This document shows positions 8,320 through 16,629 of a stretch of DNA of 64,000 nucleotides, piece by piece (position 1 is the stretch's first letter; every line of letters starts with the position of its first letter). The position numbers and the translations under genes are program-made. This stretch comes from an uncultured bacterium (GTDB lineage Bacteria; Planctomycetota; JAJSAM01; JAJVHW01), in contig CALKVK010000032.1 in the NCBI GenBank assembly GCA_937996235.1, forward strand, positions 124,001-188,000. The letters run 5' to 3'. The notes below the pieces were generated by a model, which was given only the letters and a program-made list of their open reading frames with translations, had not been told where the DNA came from and ran no database searches.

Positions 8320-9846
8320 TCAGTCGTCGTCGCCGGACGCGAGGACGCGCGCGATCTCCAGGTTGAGCAGATCGACTTCGGGGTCGATCTCCTTCGCGAG
8401 CGCGATGATGCGCTCGGACTCGGCCTTGCGCTGCATGTTCAGCAGGTGATAGCCGAGCTCGGCCCACACCGCGGCGTCGAGCGGGTCCACCTGCGTCGCC
8501 TGCTCCAGCACCTTCAGCGCCGCCTCGTCGCCCTCGCCCTTCAGCAGCAGGCACTTCGCGTACGTCACGTAGACCTGCGCGTTGCGGCTGCCCGCGTCGA
8601 TCGCCTCCTTCAGCAGGCGCGGCGCGCGGAACTTCCAGCGCCCCTGGCGGAACGCCGACGTGCCCGCCTGCTCGAGCGCCAGCACGCCGCCGCCCTGCAG
8701 ACCTCGGATGTACGCGTACCACTCGTCCTGGAGCGCGTCGAGGTCCTTGACCTTCACCTTCTTGAGGAAGAGGTCGCGGCACACCTCGCCCGAGACGGTC
8801 GTGAAGTTCATGCCGAACGCCTTGTGGTCCACGCCACGTCCGCGCGCGAGCTCGCTGAAGAACGAGCGGAAGCCCGCCGAGTACTTCGGCGACTCCATCA
8901 TGAAGTGGACGAACGACCAGCCCCAGTAGTAGTGCCGGTAGTCGCGCGACTCGTCGGCGAGCAGGTCGGACAGCGGGAAGAACTTCTCCGCGGCGACGTC
9001 GGCCTGGAGCTCCGCGAGCCGGCCCATCTGGATCGCGCCGACCTGCATCGACTTCGTCGCCGGATCCCACGTCGCGGAGCCGTAGTACTCCGCCATCGCC
9101 TCGTTGACCCAGTGCGGGTACTGGAAGCGCTCGTCGAGGAGGTCCGTCAGGTAGTGGTTCGTCTCGTGGAACATGACCGCGAGCGTGTTCGCGGGCTGCC
9201 TGCGGTCGTGGAAGAAGTGCAGCTCGCGCGGCTCGACGAAGCGGTAGTAGCCGATCACGCCGCGCGGCGCGCCGCCGATCTCCTCGAACGACTTCAGGTC
9301 GCGGTGGAAGCAGACCGTGAGCTTGCCCCAGTCCTTCGGGACCCGCGTCTTCCAGAGCTTCGAGAACTCCTCGAAGTACGTCTCCATCAGCGCGGAGTAC
9401 TCCTCGTTGATGGCCGGCGGCAGCGTGGACTCGAACTTGAAGTGCTTCGTCTCGAACTGGTAGCGGTCCACCCAGTTGCGGTGGCGCGCCTCCTCGGCGA
9501 GCTGGGCGACCCGCTTCTCCTGCTCCTCGCGCAGCTTCTTCTCGCGGTACTCGACGGTGACCCAGCGCTTGTTCCAGCGCACGAAGCCCTTCTCGCGCAT
9601 CTCCCGCTCCTCGTCGGTGCGGGGTTCGTACGCGGGCGTGCCGTCGATCGTCACCTCGTCCACGAGGTCCGCGCGGACGTGCACGGTGCCGTGCTCGTAG
9701 AGCAGGTCGACGCCGTCGTCCTTCTTCACGATCTTCACGCCGTCGACCATGCGCCCGTCCTTGAGGACGAGCTGGTCGGCGCGGGCGCTCCCGGCGAGGA
9801 GCGCCGCGAGCGTGAGTGCGGCGAGCGCGAGCGCGCGGCGGCTCAC
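8320..9846 (-). CDS. DUF1570-like exported HExxH protein with TPR tail
   Basis: The 508-residue product has a signal peptide (about residues 1-23), then the small DG...G beta module (residues 25-66) shared with the 2240 gene, a charged coiled region (75-125), and a zincin-like domain with H227-E228-T-N-H231 and a likely third ligand E249 in NEAMAEYY. The C-terminal 110 residues read as TPR-like helices. Proteins of this build are common and uncharacterised in Planctomycetota. The GTG start shares its bases with the TGA of the upstream gene (GTGA, 9843-9846), so the two are translated together. Substrate unknown. Confidence 0.8.
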   Translation of the reverse strand: MSRRALALAALTLAALLAGSARADQLVLKDGRMVDGVKIVKKDDGVDLLYEHGTVHVRADLVDEVTIDGTPAYEPRTDEEREMREKGFVRWNKRWVTVEYREKKLREEQEKRVAQLAEEARHRNWVDRYQFETKHFKFESTLPPAINEEYSALMETYFEEFSKLWKTRVPKDWGKLTVCFHRDLKSFEEIGGAPRGVIGYYRFVEPRELHFFHDRRQPANTLAVMFHETNHYLTDLLDERFQYPHWVNEAMAEYYGSATWDPATKSMQVGAIQMGRLAELQADVAAEKFFPLSDLLADESRDYRHYYWGWSFVHFMMESPKYSAGFRSFFSELARGRGVDHKAFGMNFTTVSGEVCRDLFLKKVKVKDLDALQDEWYAYIRGLQGGGVLALEQAGTSAFRQGRWKFRAPRLLKEAIDAGSRNAQVYVTYAKCLLLKGEGDEAALKVLEQATQVDPLDAAVWAELGYHLLNMQRKAESERIIALAKEIDPEVDLLNLEIARVLASGDDD

Positions 9847-11465
9847 GGCAGGTCCGACCTGTAGAGGCGGTCGAGCGCGTCCCAGTCCTTCTCGGTGAAG
9901 TCACCGAACGCCTTCTCGACGATGGACTGGAGCTTCTCCTTCTCCTTCGCGCGCCAGCTCGTCTGCCGCGCCTTGAACAGCGCGTCCTCCTCTTCCTCGC
10001 TCTCCGGCTGCTTCTGGGGCTCCGCGTGTTCGGCCTTCTCGCGCTCGTCCTCCTCGCGCAGCACCTCGTCGAGCGCGGCGAAGTACGAGGGCAGCACGTC
10101 CCGGAAGCGCTTGGACCGCGACGCCTTGCCGGCCACGAGGAACTCCGCGAAGAAGCGCAGCTGCGACCAGCTCCCCTCCGACTTGAAGAGCTCCTCCGAC
10201 GTCATCGTGAAGAAGTCGCGGACGTGGAGCAGCTTCTTCTGCTTCTCGAGCTGCGCCATCTCCACGAGCTGGCCCGTGTACGGCACGAGCACGATCTTGT
10301 TGCCCTTGCTGTACGCGTCGGAGACCACGTCGGCGAGCCCGTTCTCGAGCCAGGCCGGCGCGCCCCATCCGAAGCGCTCGTCCTTGTCGCGCAGCCAGGC
10401 GCGGTAGAGCTCGCGGTTGGCGCTGCCGAACGTGAACGACGCGAAGTCGGACTTGTACGTCACGACCTCCGGTGCGTCGCTGAACCAGCCGCGCGAGTTC
10501 TGATACGTGACGTACTCGTCGTTGTCGGCGCAGATGCGCAGGATGCACTTCCCGACGTAGCCGTCGCCGAGGAAGTCGAGGTTGTCGTCGAGCCACTTGC
10601 GCAGCGCCTCGGCGTGTTCGGTCATGCCCTTCGTGAAGCGCTTGTCGGCGTGCGACACGACCAGGAAGTGCTTCGACTCCGTGACCGTCCAGTCCTTCGG
10701 CAGCCCGTCGCGGATGCGGGCCGCCATCCGGTTGAACGCGTCGTCGCGGTCCTTCTGCCGCTCCTCGGGGGTGCGCTCCTCGTCGTCCTTGTCGGGATCG
10801 ACCACGCGGATCGTCGAGCCGGTGACCTCGCCGCCCGGGAGGGCGCCGGTGCGGGCGCTCAGCTTGAAGGTGCGGAACGCCGCCAGGATGTCCGGCGCGA
10901 GCTTCTTCTCGTGGTCGGCGAAGAAGTGCGAGATGAGACCCCACTCCGCGTCGGGGCCCTCGAATGCCCAGCACAGCACGCGCCGCTCGCCGGTGACGAG
11001 CTTGTCCACGGTGATCTCGTACTGGTGCACGACCATGTCGTCGATCTGCGCGTCCTCCTCCTTCACGAAGTGGAAGCCGCCGATCCCGCGGCAGTACTCC
11101 TCGAGGTAGGCGCGGATGGACTTCGTGGACTCGCGGTGCACGACGATCTCGCCGTCGTCCTTCTTCTCGACCTCGGCGCCGCTGCGCTCGGTGACCGCGT
11201 TCGGGAGCACGACGACGTCCAGGTTCGGGCGGAGCGACGAGTAGAAGCCCGTCGATACCTCCGCGGCCTCGTACTCGCGGTCGCAGAGGAAGCGCGCCAC
11301 GAGCCAGTCGCCCTCCTGCGCGAGCGGCATCCGCTCCCACTTGCGCGGCGGCCGGATCTCGTAGCCGAGCTTCTCGTCCTTGTACGTGTCCGCCCGGGCC
11401 GTCTCCGGCGCGAGCGCGGCGCCCGCGGCGAACGCGAGCGCGACGACGGCGACGTGTCGCTTCAT
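9843..11465 (-). CDS. exported protein, peptidase-like relative lacking the HExxH motif
   Basis: The 540-residue product has a signal peptide (about residues 1-25), an N-terminal PsbP-like/beta domain (residues about 27-210, beginning with DEKLGYEIRPPRKWERMP), and a C-terminal part resembling the neighbouring DUF1570-like protein: a 'cavity' beta strand region with CADNDEYVTY, then a helix where HExxH would be expected that instead reads RELYRAWLRDK, followed by PAWLENGLADVV, which preserves the E of the third-ligand helix. A Glu-rich linker precedes the end. The ATG at 11465 has GGGGAGG upstream. It is the first gene of a two-gene operon. It is probably non-catalytic and acts on or with its neighbour, which is inference. 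Confidence 0.7.
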   Translation of the reverse strand: MKRHVAVVALAFAAGAALAPETARADTYKDEKLGYEIRPPRKWERMPLAQEGDWLVARFLCDREYEAAEVSTGFYSSLRPNLDVVVLPNAVTERSGAEVEKKDDGEIVVHRESTKSIRAYLEEYCRGIGGFHFVKEEDAQIDDMVVHQYEITVDKLVTGERRVLCWAFEGPDAEWGLISHFFADHEKKLAPDILAAFRTFKLSARTGALPGGEVTGSTIRVVDPDKDDEERTPEERQKDRDDAFNRMAARIRDGLPKDWTVTESKHFLVVSHADKRFTKGMTEHAEALRKWLDDNLDFLGDGYVGKCILRICADNDEYVTYQNSRGWFSDAPEVVTYKSDFASFTFGSANRELYRAWLRDKDERFGWGAPAWLENGLADVVSDAYSKGNKIVLVPYTGQLVEMAQLEKQKKLLHVRDFFTMTSEELFKSEGSWSQLRFFAEFLVAGKASRSKRFRDVLPSYFAALDEVLREEDEREKAEHAEPQKQPESEEEEDALFKARQTSWRAKEKEKLQSIVEKAFGDFTEKDWDALDRLYRSDLP

Positions 11466-11516
11466 GGTCTGCGCCTCCCCTTGCGCGGTGCGTCGGCGTC
11501 ACCGCCGACGGCGTGG

Positions 11517-11522
11517 AGCGTA
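11517..11522 (-). promoter_or_regulatory. -10-like element (TACGCT) of the 11465 operon
   Basis: TACGCT on the minus strand, 51 nt before the ATG at 11465. The leader has a GGGGAGG site. No -35 match seen. Confidence 0.4.
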
Positions 11523-11601
11523 ACGCCCCTGCGCACGCGTGGGAACAGGCGCGTCGGTCCTCTCGTTCGGCGTCTGCCGACGGAGCGGCGCCGGAGCCGC
11601 C

Positions 11602-11973
11602 TCAGCTGCGCTCGGCGTCGGGTCCGCCGCGCTCTCGCAGGAGCGTGCGACCGGCGACGAGCGCCTGGTCGAGGAGCGCGACCGGGGCTGCGAGCAGCGC
11701 GCCGATGAGCAGCCCGAGCGCGCCGCCGATCGCGGCGCCGCGGATGCCCGTGTGGCGCTCCTCGCCCGGCCGGCCGAAGCCCGCCTCGAAGCCGCGCACG
11801 CTGCCGTCCTCGACGCGCGGCGCGTTCGGGTCGGGCGTGTACGTGCGCAGTCCGCCGTACGCGCTCAGGGGGCCGCTCGCGCCGAACCCGAAGAGTCCGC
11901 CGACGGTGGCGCCGAAGCCGCCGCAGAAGATCGTGATGGCGAGGAAGACGACGAGCAGTCGGGCGAAGCGCAT
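11602..11973 (-). CDS. small Gly/Ala-rich membrane protein
   Basis: A 123-residue product with two hydrophobic stretches: an N-terminal one (about residues 4-28, containing one Cys) and a Gly/Ala-rich one (about 80-105, GAAIGGALGLLIGALLAAP). The segment between is polar, with many Pro, Gly and Arg. The two-helix hairpin with glycine-zipper spacing resembles small membrane proteins of unknown function; I recognise no family. The ATG follows GGAGG at good distance and a TACATT hexamer lies further upstream, so expression as a single gene is likely. Confidence 0.6.
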   Translation of the reverse strand: MRFARLLVVFLAITIFCGGFGATVGGLFGFGASGPLSAYGGLRTYTPDPNAPRVEDGSVRGFEAGFGRPGEERHTGIRGAAIGGALGLLIGALLAAPVALLDQALVAGRTLLRERGGPDAERS

Positions 11974-12260
11974 GGGGAGGCCTCCGGCGCGCCAATGTAC
12001 CGCACGCGCGGCGGCGCGGAGCCGCGGGCGCGGGCTTCAGGAACCGGAAAGAGCTGCGCAAGGCTCGCGCAACACGTGCGACGTACGGTGGACACGTCGG
12101 GATCGGACCACGGAAGGAGACGGGCTCGACTCGGACGACGACGGCGAGCTGCCGGCCGACGAAGCGTCGCAGCAGCGCGCGTGCTGATCCCGCTCGGTCT
12201 CTCCCTCTCGACGCGGCCGCCGCTCCTCGTGGGCGGCGGTCGCCTGCCCGCCGCGGCGGG
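11974..12260. other. intergenic region between two minus-strand genes
   Basis: Apart from the TACATT element and ribosome binding site of the 11973 gene, no gene is supported here. A short self-complementary run of G and C next to the stop of the sulfatase-fold gene (about 12246-12261, arms GCCCGCC/GGCGGGC) could be a transcription terminator for that gene, but no T-run follows. The middle, around 12050-12110, is less GC-rich than its surroundings. Confidence 0.4.
11994..11999 (-). promoter_or_regulatory. -10-like element (TACATT) of the 11973 gene
   Basis: TACATT on the minus strand, 20 nt before the ATG at 11973, with the GGAGG site in between. Confidence 0.4.
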
Positions 12261-13676
12261 CTACCAGGGATCGAGGAGGGCGCGCAGACGCTCGACGATC
12301 GCCGGCTCGCGCTGCGCGAGGTCGTGCTCCTCGCCCGGGTCGGTCCGCACGTCGAAGAGCTGCACGCCGCCGTCGCGCGTCGCGATCAGGTGATAGCTGC
12401 CGTCGAAGACCGTGCGGAACTCGGTGCGCAGCGGGGTCTCGTCGAGGAGCGGGACGAGCTCGCGCGCCTTGCGCAGCAGCGCGGTGTTCGGACCGTACGC
12501 GCCGCGCGAGATGCGCCCCGGCAGGTCGTGGCGGAGCGACACGCCCTGCAGCTCGTCGCGCGGGTCCACCCCCGTGACGTCGAGGACCGTCGCGAAGACG
12601 TCCTCGAGGCGCACGACGTCGCGCACCACCGTGCCGCCGCCGGCGCCCCCCGGGTAGCGCACGAGCAGCGGCACGTGGCAGATCGAGCGGTGCATGCTGA
12701 AGCGGTGGTCCCAGAGGCCGTGGTCGCCCAGGTTCTCGCCGTGGTCGGACGCGATGACGACGAGCGTGCGGTCGAGCATGCCCTCGGCGCGGAGGCGCTC
12801 GAGGTGCTCCGCCACGACCTCGTCGAGCGTCTCGACCTCCGCGTCGTAGAGCTGCGGCAGCAGCGGGCGCACGCGCTCCACGTCCGACGTGCCCCCGAGC
12901 GCGAGGCGCAGGGCGTCGTCCGGCCCCCACAGCCGCGCGCGGTCGAGCGTCACGGCGTCCGGAGCGCCCGTCACGTGGCGCTCGGCGATCGCCGCGGGCG
13001 GGTCGTAGGGCAGGTGCGGCTCGTAGTCGTTCACGAACACGAACGACGGACGCCCGAGCGAGCGCGAGTCGCGCGCGTACTCGAACGCGCGCCGGTGCGC
13101 GTCGCGCGCGTACGGCCGGGGCGTGTCGGGGCGGATGCGCGGCGCGTGCTCGAACCCTTGCGTCAGCCCCAGGCTGTCGCTGATGACGGGGTTGTTCGCG
13201 AGGCATGCCGTGCGGTACCCGGCCTCGTGCAGGAGTTCGGCGAGGGTCCATGCCGACGCCGGCAGCAGCCAGTGCTGACTCCCGAGGAAGCGGTGCCGCG
13301 GCGGACGCTGGCCCGTGAACAGGGACGCGTGCGCGGGGCCGGTCCAGCCGGCGGGCGACCACGCCTCGGTGTAGACGACGGACTCGGCCGCGAGACGCGC
13401 GAGCTGGGGCACGGTGGAGGACGCCGGATCGGTGAACGTGCAGCGGTCCGCGCGCGTCGTGTCGAGCACGATGAGCAGCACGTCGGGAGCGTCCTTCGGC
13501 GGCAGCGTCGAGCTCGGGCCGAGCGGCGGGGCGGGCGGAGCCGGCGGCGCGGGAGCGTCGCCGCACGCCCAGAGGCCGGCCGCGCACGCGGCGACGAGCC
13601 CGCCCACGGCGAGAACGCGCTTCCGCCTCGCGGCACGTGCGCGCCGCGGGTCGCGGGATGGTGCGGGGGGTGACAC
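12261..13676 (-). CDS. sulfatase-fold lipoprotein without a formylglycine motif
   Basis: The 471-residue product belongs to the alkaline phosphatase/sulfatase superfamily: LLIVLDTTRADR near residue 66 holds the first metal-binding Asp (D72) and SDHGE a later metal site. The nucleophile region reads WTGPAHASLFTG, with T112 at the position where true sulfatases have C/S-x-P-x-R; there is no formylglycine consensus. Thr there is typical of phosphotransferase/phosphodiesterase branches (LtaS-like), so sulfate ester hydrolysis is doubtful. An Arg-rich head, a hydrophobic stretch and LWAC38 form a lipobox, followed by a Pro/Ala linker. The GTG at 13676 has no clear ribosome site; the start is uncertain by a few codons. 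Confidence 0.85.
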   Translation of the reverse strand: MSPPAPSRDPRRARAARRKRVLAVGGLVAACAAGLWACGDAPAPPAPPAPPLGPSSTLPPKDAPDVLLIVLDTTRADRCTFTDPASSTVPQLARLAAESVVYTEAWSPAGWTGPAHASLFTGQRPPRHRFLGSQHWLLPASAWTLAELLHEAGYRTACLANNPVISDSLGLTQGFEHAPRIRPDTPRPYARDAHRRAFEYARDSRSLGRPSFVFVNDYEPHLPYDPPAAIAERHVTGAPDAVTLDRARLWGPDDALRLALGGTSDVERVRPLLPQLYDAEVETLDEVVAEHLERLRAEGMLDRTLVVIASDHGENLGDHGLWDHRFSMHRSICHVPLLVRYPGGAGGGTVVRDVVRLEDVFATVLDVTGVDPRDELQGVSLRHDLPGRISRGAYGPNTALLRKARELVPLLDETPLRTEFRTVFDGSYHLIATRDGGVQLFDVRTDPGEEHDLAQREPAIVERLRALLDPW

Positions 13677-13766
13677 GTCGTTCGGTGCGCCGGCTTCGGC
13701 GACACGCCTGAGACGTCCCGCGCCGCGCCCGGGTTGCGTGCGTTTCCCGCCGCGCCCGCGCCGCGG

Positions 13767-14135
13767 TCAGGGGTGGCGCGGGTCCACGAGCTGGAACCAG
13801 TTGCCGTCCGGGTCGTGGAAGCACGGGCAGCCAGGGCCGTCGTCGCCCTGCACCGTGAGCCCCCGGGCGCGGAGCGCCTCGAGCGTCCCCTCGAGGTCGT
13901 CGGTGTAGAGGATCACGGCCGGTCCCGAGCGCCCGTAGCGCGCGCCCGGACCCGGTGGGGTGCCCGGACGCAGCAGGAACTCGCGCTCGCCGTGGCGCAG
14001 CCAGACGACGCGGCCGTCGCACTGGACGTCGCAGACCTCGAAGCCGAGCACGCCCTCCCAGAAGGCGCGGGCACGGGGGATGTCGGTGACGAACACCTCG
14101 ACGTGGCCGAGGCGGAAGAGGGGGTTGGCGGACAT
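13767..14135 (-). CDS. VOC (glyoxalase/bleomycin-resistance/dioxygenase) family protein
   Basis: A 122-residue single-domain vicinal-oxygen-chelate protein. The two beta-alpha-beta-beta-beta units are recognisable: LGHVEVFVTD with H11 as a probable metal ligand, RARAFWEGVLGF, then a second unit ending DPDGNWFQLVDP. Members include glyoxalases, dioxygenases and antibiotic-binding proteins; the sequence alone does not tell which. The ATG at 14135 lies 6 nt after a TACCCT hexamer and has no ribosome site, so the mRNA is probably leaderless and the gene separately transcribed. Confidence 0.9.
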   Translation of the reverse strand: MSANPLFRLGHVEVFVTDIPRARAFWEGVLGFEVCDVQCDGRVVWLRHGEREFLLRPGTPPGPGARYGRSGPAVILYTDDLEGTLEALRARGLTVQGDDGPGCPCFHDPDGNWFQLVDPRHP

Positions 14136-14141
14136 CGGCTC

Positions 14142-14147
14142 AGGGTA
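14142..14147 (-). promoter_or_regulatory. -10 element (TACCCT) of the VOC gene, leaderless
   Basis: TACCCT on the minus strand with exactly 6 nt (14136-14141) to the ATG. Confidence 0.6.
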
Positions 14148-14174
14148 CTCACTCTCGGCGCGGGCGCGGCGCCG

Positions 14175-14471
14175 TCACGTGTTCCGGAGGATGTTGCGGA
14201 CCTGCTGCTGCACGCCCTCGGAGACGCGGCCCGAGAAGCGCACACGACCGTCGTGCCGCACCTGCACGAACGCGCGCGCGACGCCGCCGCGGGCGAGCGC
14301 GTCGGCGACGAGGTCGCGCGCCGGCCGCGCCAGCACGCCGCGCACGACGTCGACGCGGCCGTTCCGCACCCGCAGCACCACGACGGCTCGGCCGACCGGC
14401 GCGACGAGGCCGGCGCGCGCCGCGACGAGCCACGCCGCCACGACCGCGAGCGCCGCCACCGCGTAGACCAT
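14175..14471 (-). CDS. DUF3634-like small membrane-anchored protein
   Basis: A 98-residue product with an N-terminal transmembrane helix (about residues 3-27) and a cytosolic or periplasmic domain whose layout (VVLRVRNGRVDVVRG, then a VADALARG helix, a VRHDGRVRFSG strand pair, and a final EGVQQQVRNIL helix) matches what I remember of DUF3634 proteins. No function is known for the family. Its start is fixed by a TACCCT element 6 nt upstream, and it has no ribosome binding site. It sits between the metallophosphoesterase and VOC genes but has its own promoter. Confidence 0.65.
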   Translation of the reverse strand: MVYAVAALAVVAAWLVAARAGLVAPVGRAVVVLRVRNGRVDVVRGVLARPARDLVADALARGGVARAFVQVRHDGRVRFSGRVSEGVQQQVRNILRNT

Positions 14472-14477
14472 CGCGCC

Positions 14478-14483
14478 AGGGTA
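14478..14483 (-). promoter_or_regulatory. -10 element (TACCCT) of the DUF3634-like gene, leaderless
   Basis: TACCCT on the minus strand with 6 nt (14472-14477) to the ATG. It begins only 7 bp from the stop codon of the upstream metallophosphoesterase gene. Confidence 0.6.
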
Positions 14484-14490
14484 GCGTTCG

Positions 14491-15627
14491 TCAGCGACCG
14501 GGCTCGGCGCCGCCGCGGAGCGTCAGGATCGAGACCTCGGGCGGGCACAGCAGCCGCACGCGGGGGGCCTGCTTGCGCTCCATGCCGACACCGCGGCTCA
14601 CGTACACGCGCCGCCCGTCGAGCTCGTGCAGGCCTCCTGCGGCGACCGCCCGGGGCACGCGCGAGAGCGTCATCGGAGGTCCGAAGAGCGGCAGCACGAT
14701 CTGCCCCCCGTGCGTGTGGCCGGCGACGACGAGGTCCACGCGCGAGCTGGGCCGCAGCGCGAGCGCGAGATCGGGGGCGTGCGTGAGCAGGATGCGCACG
14801 TCGTCGCCGGGCGTCGTCTCCAGCGCGTCGAGGAACCCGCGCCCCGGCCAGCGCGACGACCCCGCGATGCGCACGACCCGGTCGCCGACGCGGACCTCCG
14901 CGATCTCGTTGCGGAGGACGCGGATCGCCGTGCGCGTCTCGAGCGCCTCGACCGTCGCGCGCGCGTCCACGTCGCCCGGGACGAACCAGACGCCGCCGGG
15001 CGCGTCGAGGCGGCGCATCAGCGCCAGGAACTCCTCCTGCGCCGCGGCCCACTGGTGCTCGTACCCCTGGAACGTGTCGCCGGGCACGAGGATCAGGTCG
15101 GGCCGCTCGGCGAGCAGCGCGTCCACCGCCGCGCGCTCGTGCTCGCCGATGGCGTCGCACTGCAGGTCGGCGAGGACGGCGATGCGGACGGGAGTCGAGC
15201 CGGAGCAGCGCGCGGCGAGGGGCACGTCGCAGCGTTCGACGACGAGGCGCCGCGGCTCGATCCACGTCATGTGCGCGGCGAGGGGCGCGCCGCAGAGCGC
15301 CGTCGCCGCCAGCAGCAGCGCACCGCGCGTCGCGGGAGTGCGGCGTGCGACGTGCAGGAGCAGCACGGCTGCGCCGAGCAGCGGCACGGAGATCGCCCCC
15401 GTGAGGAAGACGAGGCGCACGCTGCCGAACCCGCTCATGCCGGGGCCGGCGTGCCCGACGGCGCACAGCACGGCGGTCGCCGCCGCCGCCGCGACTCCGG
15501 CGAGCACGAGGGCGCCGACGCCCAGGCCGTGCGCGCGACGGGCCCAGGCCGCGAGCACGCCGGCTCCCGCGGCGGTCGCGAGGGCGACCGACACCACCTG
15601 CAACGTCAGGAACGCGGCGTCCGACAC
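14491..15627 (-). CDS. membrane-anchored metallophosphoesterase (YkuE/YaeI-like)
   Basis: The 378-residue product has four hydrophobic segments in the first 120 residues and a calcineurin-like phosphoesterase domain after that: LADLQCD (first metal Asp, with Gln where most members have His), VPGDTF, WFVPGDVDA, LTHAPD and the strong AGHTHGGQ motif. Such proteins hydrolyse phosphodiesters or lipid-linked phosphates at the membrane; the substrate is not visible here. The GTG at 15627 follows an AGAGGG stretch. It starts 54 bp after the FecR gene on the same strand and may be the last gene of that operon. Confidence 0.9.
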   Translation of the reverse strand: MSDAAFLTLQVVSVALATAAGAGVLAAWARRAHGLGVGALVLAGVAAAAATAVLCAVGHAGPGMSGFGSVRLVFLTGAISVPLLGAAVLLLHVARRTPATRGALLLAATALCGAPLAAHMTWIEPRRLVVERCDVPLAARCSGSTPVRIAVLADLQCDAIGEHERAAVDALLAERPDLILVPGDTFQGYEHQWAAAQEEFLALMRRLDAPGGVWFVPGDVDARATVEALETRTAIRVLRNEIAEVRVGDRVVRIAGSSRWPGRGFLDALETTPGDDVRILLTHAPDLALALRPSSRVDLVVAGHTHGGQIVLPLFGPPMTLSRVPRAVAAGGLHELDGRRVYVSRGVGMERKQAPRVRLLCPPEVSILTLRGGAEPGR

Positions 15628-15681
15628 GGTCCCTCTTCCATCGTCCCGCGCGGGCGGCGGCTGGATGAGGTTCGGGACGGC

Positions 15682-16629
15682 CTACCAGGCGACGAGCTCG
15701 AGGTGCGCACGCCAGCGCGCGCGGCCGTCCGCCGACGCCGACACGAGCTCGTCGCCTGCACCCCACGGGCGCCCGGCGACGCGCACGAGGCAGGCCTCCG
15801 CGGCGCGTGCGATCTCCGCGTCCGGATCCTGCAGCAGGTGCCACGCGGGCAACGTGTCGCGGCCGCCTTCCACCGCGGCGAGCGCGGCGCGCGCCGCGCT
15901 CCGGCGCCCCGTGACGTCCCCGCGCCACGCGTCGTCGTAGGCGTCGAACGCGGCGGCGAGCGCGGCGGGGGCGTCGGCGAAGCGCGGCGTGCCGGGGCCC
16001 AGCCCGGACCGCGCGCGGCACACCGCGTGCGCGGGCACGAAGACCTCGCGCGACGCGCCCTCGAAGGCGACCTTCCCGCTCGTCACCTCGACGCGCGCGG
16101 CGCCGTCGTCGTCCACGCTCAGCGTGTACGCACAGCCCAGGTCCACGCAGAGCGCGGCGCGCGTCTCGACCTGGAAGAAGCGCGGGCGCGCGTCCGCGTC
16201 CACCTGCGCGTCGATCGTCCCGCGCGCGAGGTAGAGCCGCGCGCCGTCGGTGTCGGCCGAGCGCACCTGCAGCCGCGTCCCCGCCCGCAGCGTGACGCGA
16301 CCGACGTCGCCGAGCGCGAGCTCGCGCGGCGTGTCGTCCGCCACGACCCACGTGTCGCGTCCGCCGCCGAGCGCCGTGCCGTCGAGCTCCACGGCGAGCG
16401 GCGTCGCGACCGGCCCGGCGGGAGCGCCCTCCGTGCCCCGCAGCAGCCACGCGGCCGCGACGCACGCCGCCGCGGCGAGGAGCGCCGGGACGAGGAAGCG
16501 GCGGCGCCGCGCGCGCGCCGGGGCGAACTCCCGCGCGCGCAGCCGCAGCGGCGCGAGTGCGCGCTCGAGCCGCACGACGTCCGGATCCGGCGCGCCGCTC
16601 CCGTCCCACAGGTAGTCGTCGTCGCTCAT
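15682..16629 (-). CDS. FecR-domain protein, probable anti-sigma/sensor
   Basis: A 315-residue product. The N-terminal 80 residues are charged and cytosolic, a single transmembrane helix follows (about residues 43-62, LVPALLAAAACVAAAWLL), and residues about 80-215 carry the FecR beta pattern: a threshold strand with LALGDVGRVTLRAGTRLQV, LYLARGTIDAQV, and VEVTSGKVAF. The last 90 residues are Ala-rich helices. FecR proteins transmit an envelope signal to an ECF sigma factor; here the gene begins inside the stop of the sigma gene (ATGA, 16626-16629), which supports the pairing. Confidence 0.85.
   Translation of the reverse strand: MSDDDYLWDGSGAPDPDVVRLERALAPLRLRAREFAPARARRRRFLVPALLAAAACVAAAWLLRGTEGAPAGPVATPLAVELDGTALGGGRDTWVVADDTPRELALGDVGRVTLRAGTRLQVRSADTDGARLYLARGTIDAQVDADARPRFFQVETRAALCVDLGCAYTLSVDDDGAARVEVTSGKVAFEGASREVFVPAHAVCRARSGLGPGTPRFADAPAALAAAFDAYDDAWRGDVTGRRSAARAALAAVEGGRDTLPAWHLLQDPDAEIARAAEACLVRVAGRPWGAGDELVSASADGRARWRAHLELVAW

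Noticed and set aside
12037..12187. Small gene in the gap before the 12261 gene
   Set aside because: No start codon with a ribosome site, no terminal stop in the best frame, and no protein-like pattern.
12246..12261. Strong terminator after the sulfatase-fold gene
   Set aside because: A palindrome with a 2-nt loop and no T-run; GC-rich DNA gives such repeats by chance, so it is only noted in the gap entry.
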